NCBI GenBank assembly: GCA_023433855.1
Contig: JAEYTV010000460.1
Span: 1 to 5,405 of the forward strand
Source: Pseudomonadota bacterium
GTDB taxonomy: Bacteria > Pseudomonadota > Alphaproteobacteria > Rhizobiales > Rhizobiaceae
Direction of reading: 5' to 3'
DNA: 5,405 bases
The notes below the pieces were generated by a model. It was not told the origin of the DNA and made no database searches. It was given only the letters and a program-made list of their open reading frames with translations. The translations under genes and the position numbers were made by a program. Each line of letters begins with the position of its first letter. Position 1 is the first letter of the stretch. Of the stretch, positions 4,915 to 5,405 are shown piece by piece.

Positions 4915-5405
4915 TCACGCCTTGAGCGCTGCGGCTTCCGAAGCCAGCTTGGTGATGGCGTTCCAATCGGCCGCCGCGACGAGTTCCTTCGGCGCGACCC
5001 ACGACCCTCCGACACAGACGACATTCGGCAAGGACAGATAGTCGCTCGCGTTCTTCAGCGAAATGCCTCCGGTCGGGCAGAAAAGTGTTCCGGCTAGCGG
5101 CGATGACAATGCTTTGAGATAAGCCGCCCCGCCTGCCTGCGCGGCCGGGAAGAATTTCATGACCTCGTAGCCGACTTCGCGAAGAGCCATGACCTCGCTG
5201 GCTGTCGCTGCACCTGGCAGCAGCGGCACGTCGAAGCCCTCCGCAGCAGATGCGATACCTGGCGTCACTCCAGGGCTGACGATGAAGGTCGAACCCGCTT
5301 TGACGGCTGCCTCGAAATCCTTGCCGTTCAGGATCGTGCCCGCACCGACATTGGCCCCCTCCACCTCGTCCGCTACGGCCCTGACGGCTTCGAGTGCGGC
5401 TGGAG
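4915..5405 (-). CDS. eda: KDPG/KHG aldolase, 5' end outside the window
   Basis: The last 162 residues of 2-dehydro-3-deoxy-phosphogluconate aldolase, the Entner-Doudoroff enzyme that splits KDPG into pyruvate and glyceraldehyde-3-phosphate in the cytoplasm; many members also act on 4-hydroxy-2-oxoglutarate. Visible motifs, counted from the first whole codon: V-G-A-G-T-I-L-N (19-26), S-P-G-V-T-P (43-48), P-G-A-A-T-A-S-E (63-70), V-M-K-F-F-P-A (81-87), where K83 matches the Schiff-base lysine 133 of E. coli Eda, C-P-T-G-G-I-S (109-115) for phosphate binding, and G-G-S-W (132-135). The match to lysine 133 implies about 50 residues are missing, which would give the usual length near 212. The missing part should carry the catalytic glutamate. 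No edd or sugar-kinase gene is visible beside it. The identification is firm; the preference for KDPG over related substrates is by family. Confidence 0.95.
   Translation of the reverse strand, partial: PAALEAVRAVADEVEGANVGAGTILNGKDFEAAVKAGSTFIVSPGVTPGIASAAEGFDVPLLPGAATASEVMALREVGYEVMKFFPAAQAGGAAYLKALSSPLAGTLFCPTGGISLKNASDYLSLPNVVCVGGSWVAPKELVAAADWNAITKLASEAAALKA

Noticed and set aside
1..5405. Mobile element, CRISPR array, tRNA, rRNA or phage gene
   Set aside because: No terminal repeats, transposase motifs, spaced direct repeats or RNA gene signatures were found on either strand.

Overview
The window looks like chromosomal DNA of a GC-rich alphaproteobacterium, most likely a member of the Rhizobiaceae or a close relative. 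This rests on codon use strongly biased to G/C in the third position, a DUF1007 plus NicO metal-transport pair, a DUF533 (TerB-like) membrane protein and a KDPG aldolase. The species cannot be named from the sequence alone.

Layout. Two groups of genes converge near position 2895. On the plus strand: a LysR-type regulator (TTG start at 218, to 1114), then after 97 bases a secreted DUF1007 protein (1212-1853), which overlaps by 7 bases a NicO/RcnA-type nickel/cobalt transporter (1847-2893). On the minus strand, from right to left: the 3' part of a KDPG aldolase gene (eda, cut by the right edge), a DUF533/TerB-like membrane protein (4807 to 4091), a possible 57-residue protein (4065 to 3892), a GNAT acetyltransferase of the RimJ/RimL type (3807 to 3097) and a 66-residue two-helix membrane protein (3100 to 2900) joined to the acetyltransferase by an ATGA stop/start overlap.

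How the genes fit together. The DUF1007 and NicO genes are one translationally coupled unit and probably one metal-handling system: an exported protein whose predicted mature end is His-Pro-His, and a six-helix permease with a His/Cys-bearing cytoplasmic loop. The metal and the direction of transport are not shown by the sequence. The LysR gene just upstream may or may not control them. The acetyltransferase and the small membrane protein form a second unit. Eda and the DUF533 protein share a strand but are separated by 107 bases with a possible weak terminator and look like separate genes.

The clearest structure not explained by coding is in the leader of the DUF533 gene. A perfect 10-bp inverted repeat places the whole Shine-Dalgarno sequence in one arm, so the mRNA could hide its own ribosome binding site. 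A perfect 11-bp inverted repeat follows the same gene. No mobile element, CRISPR array, tRNA, rRNA or phage gene was seen.
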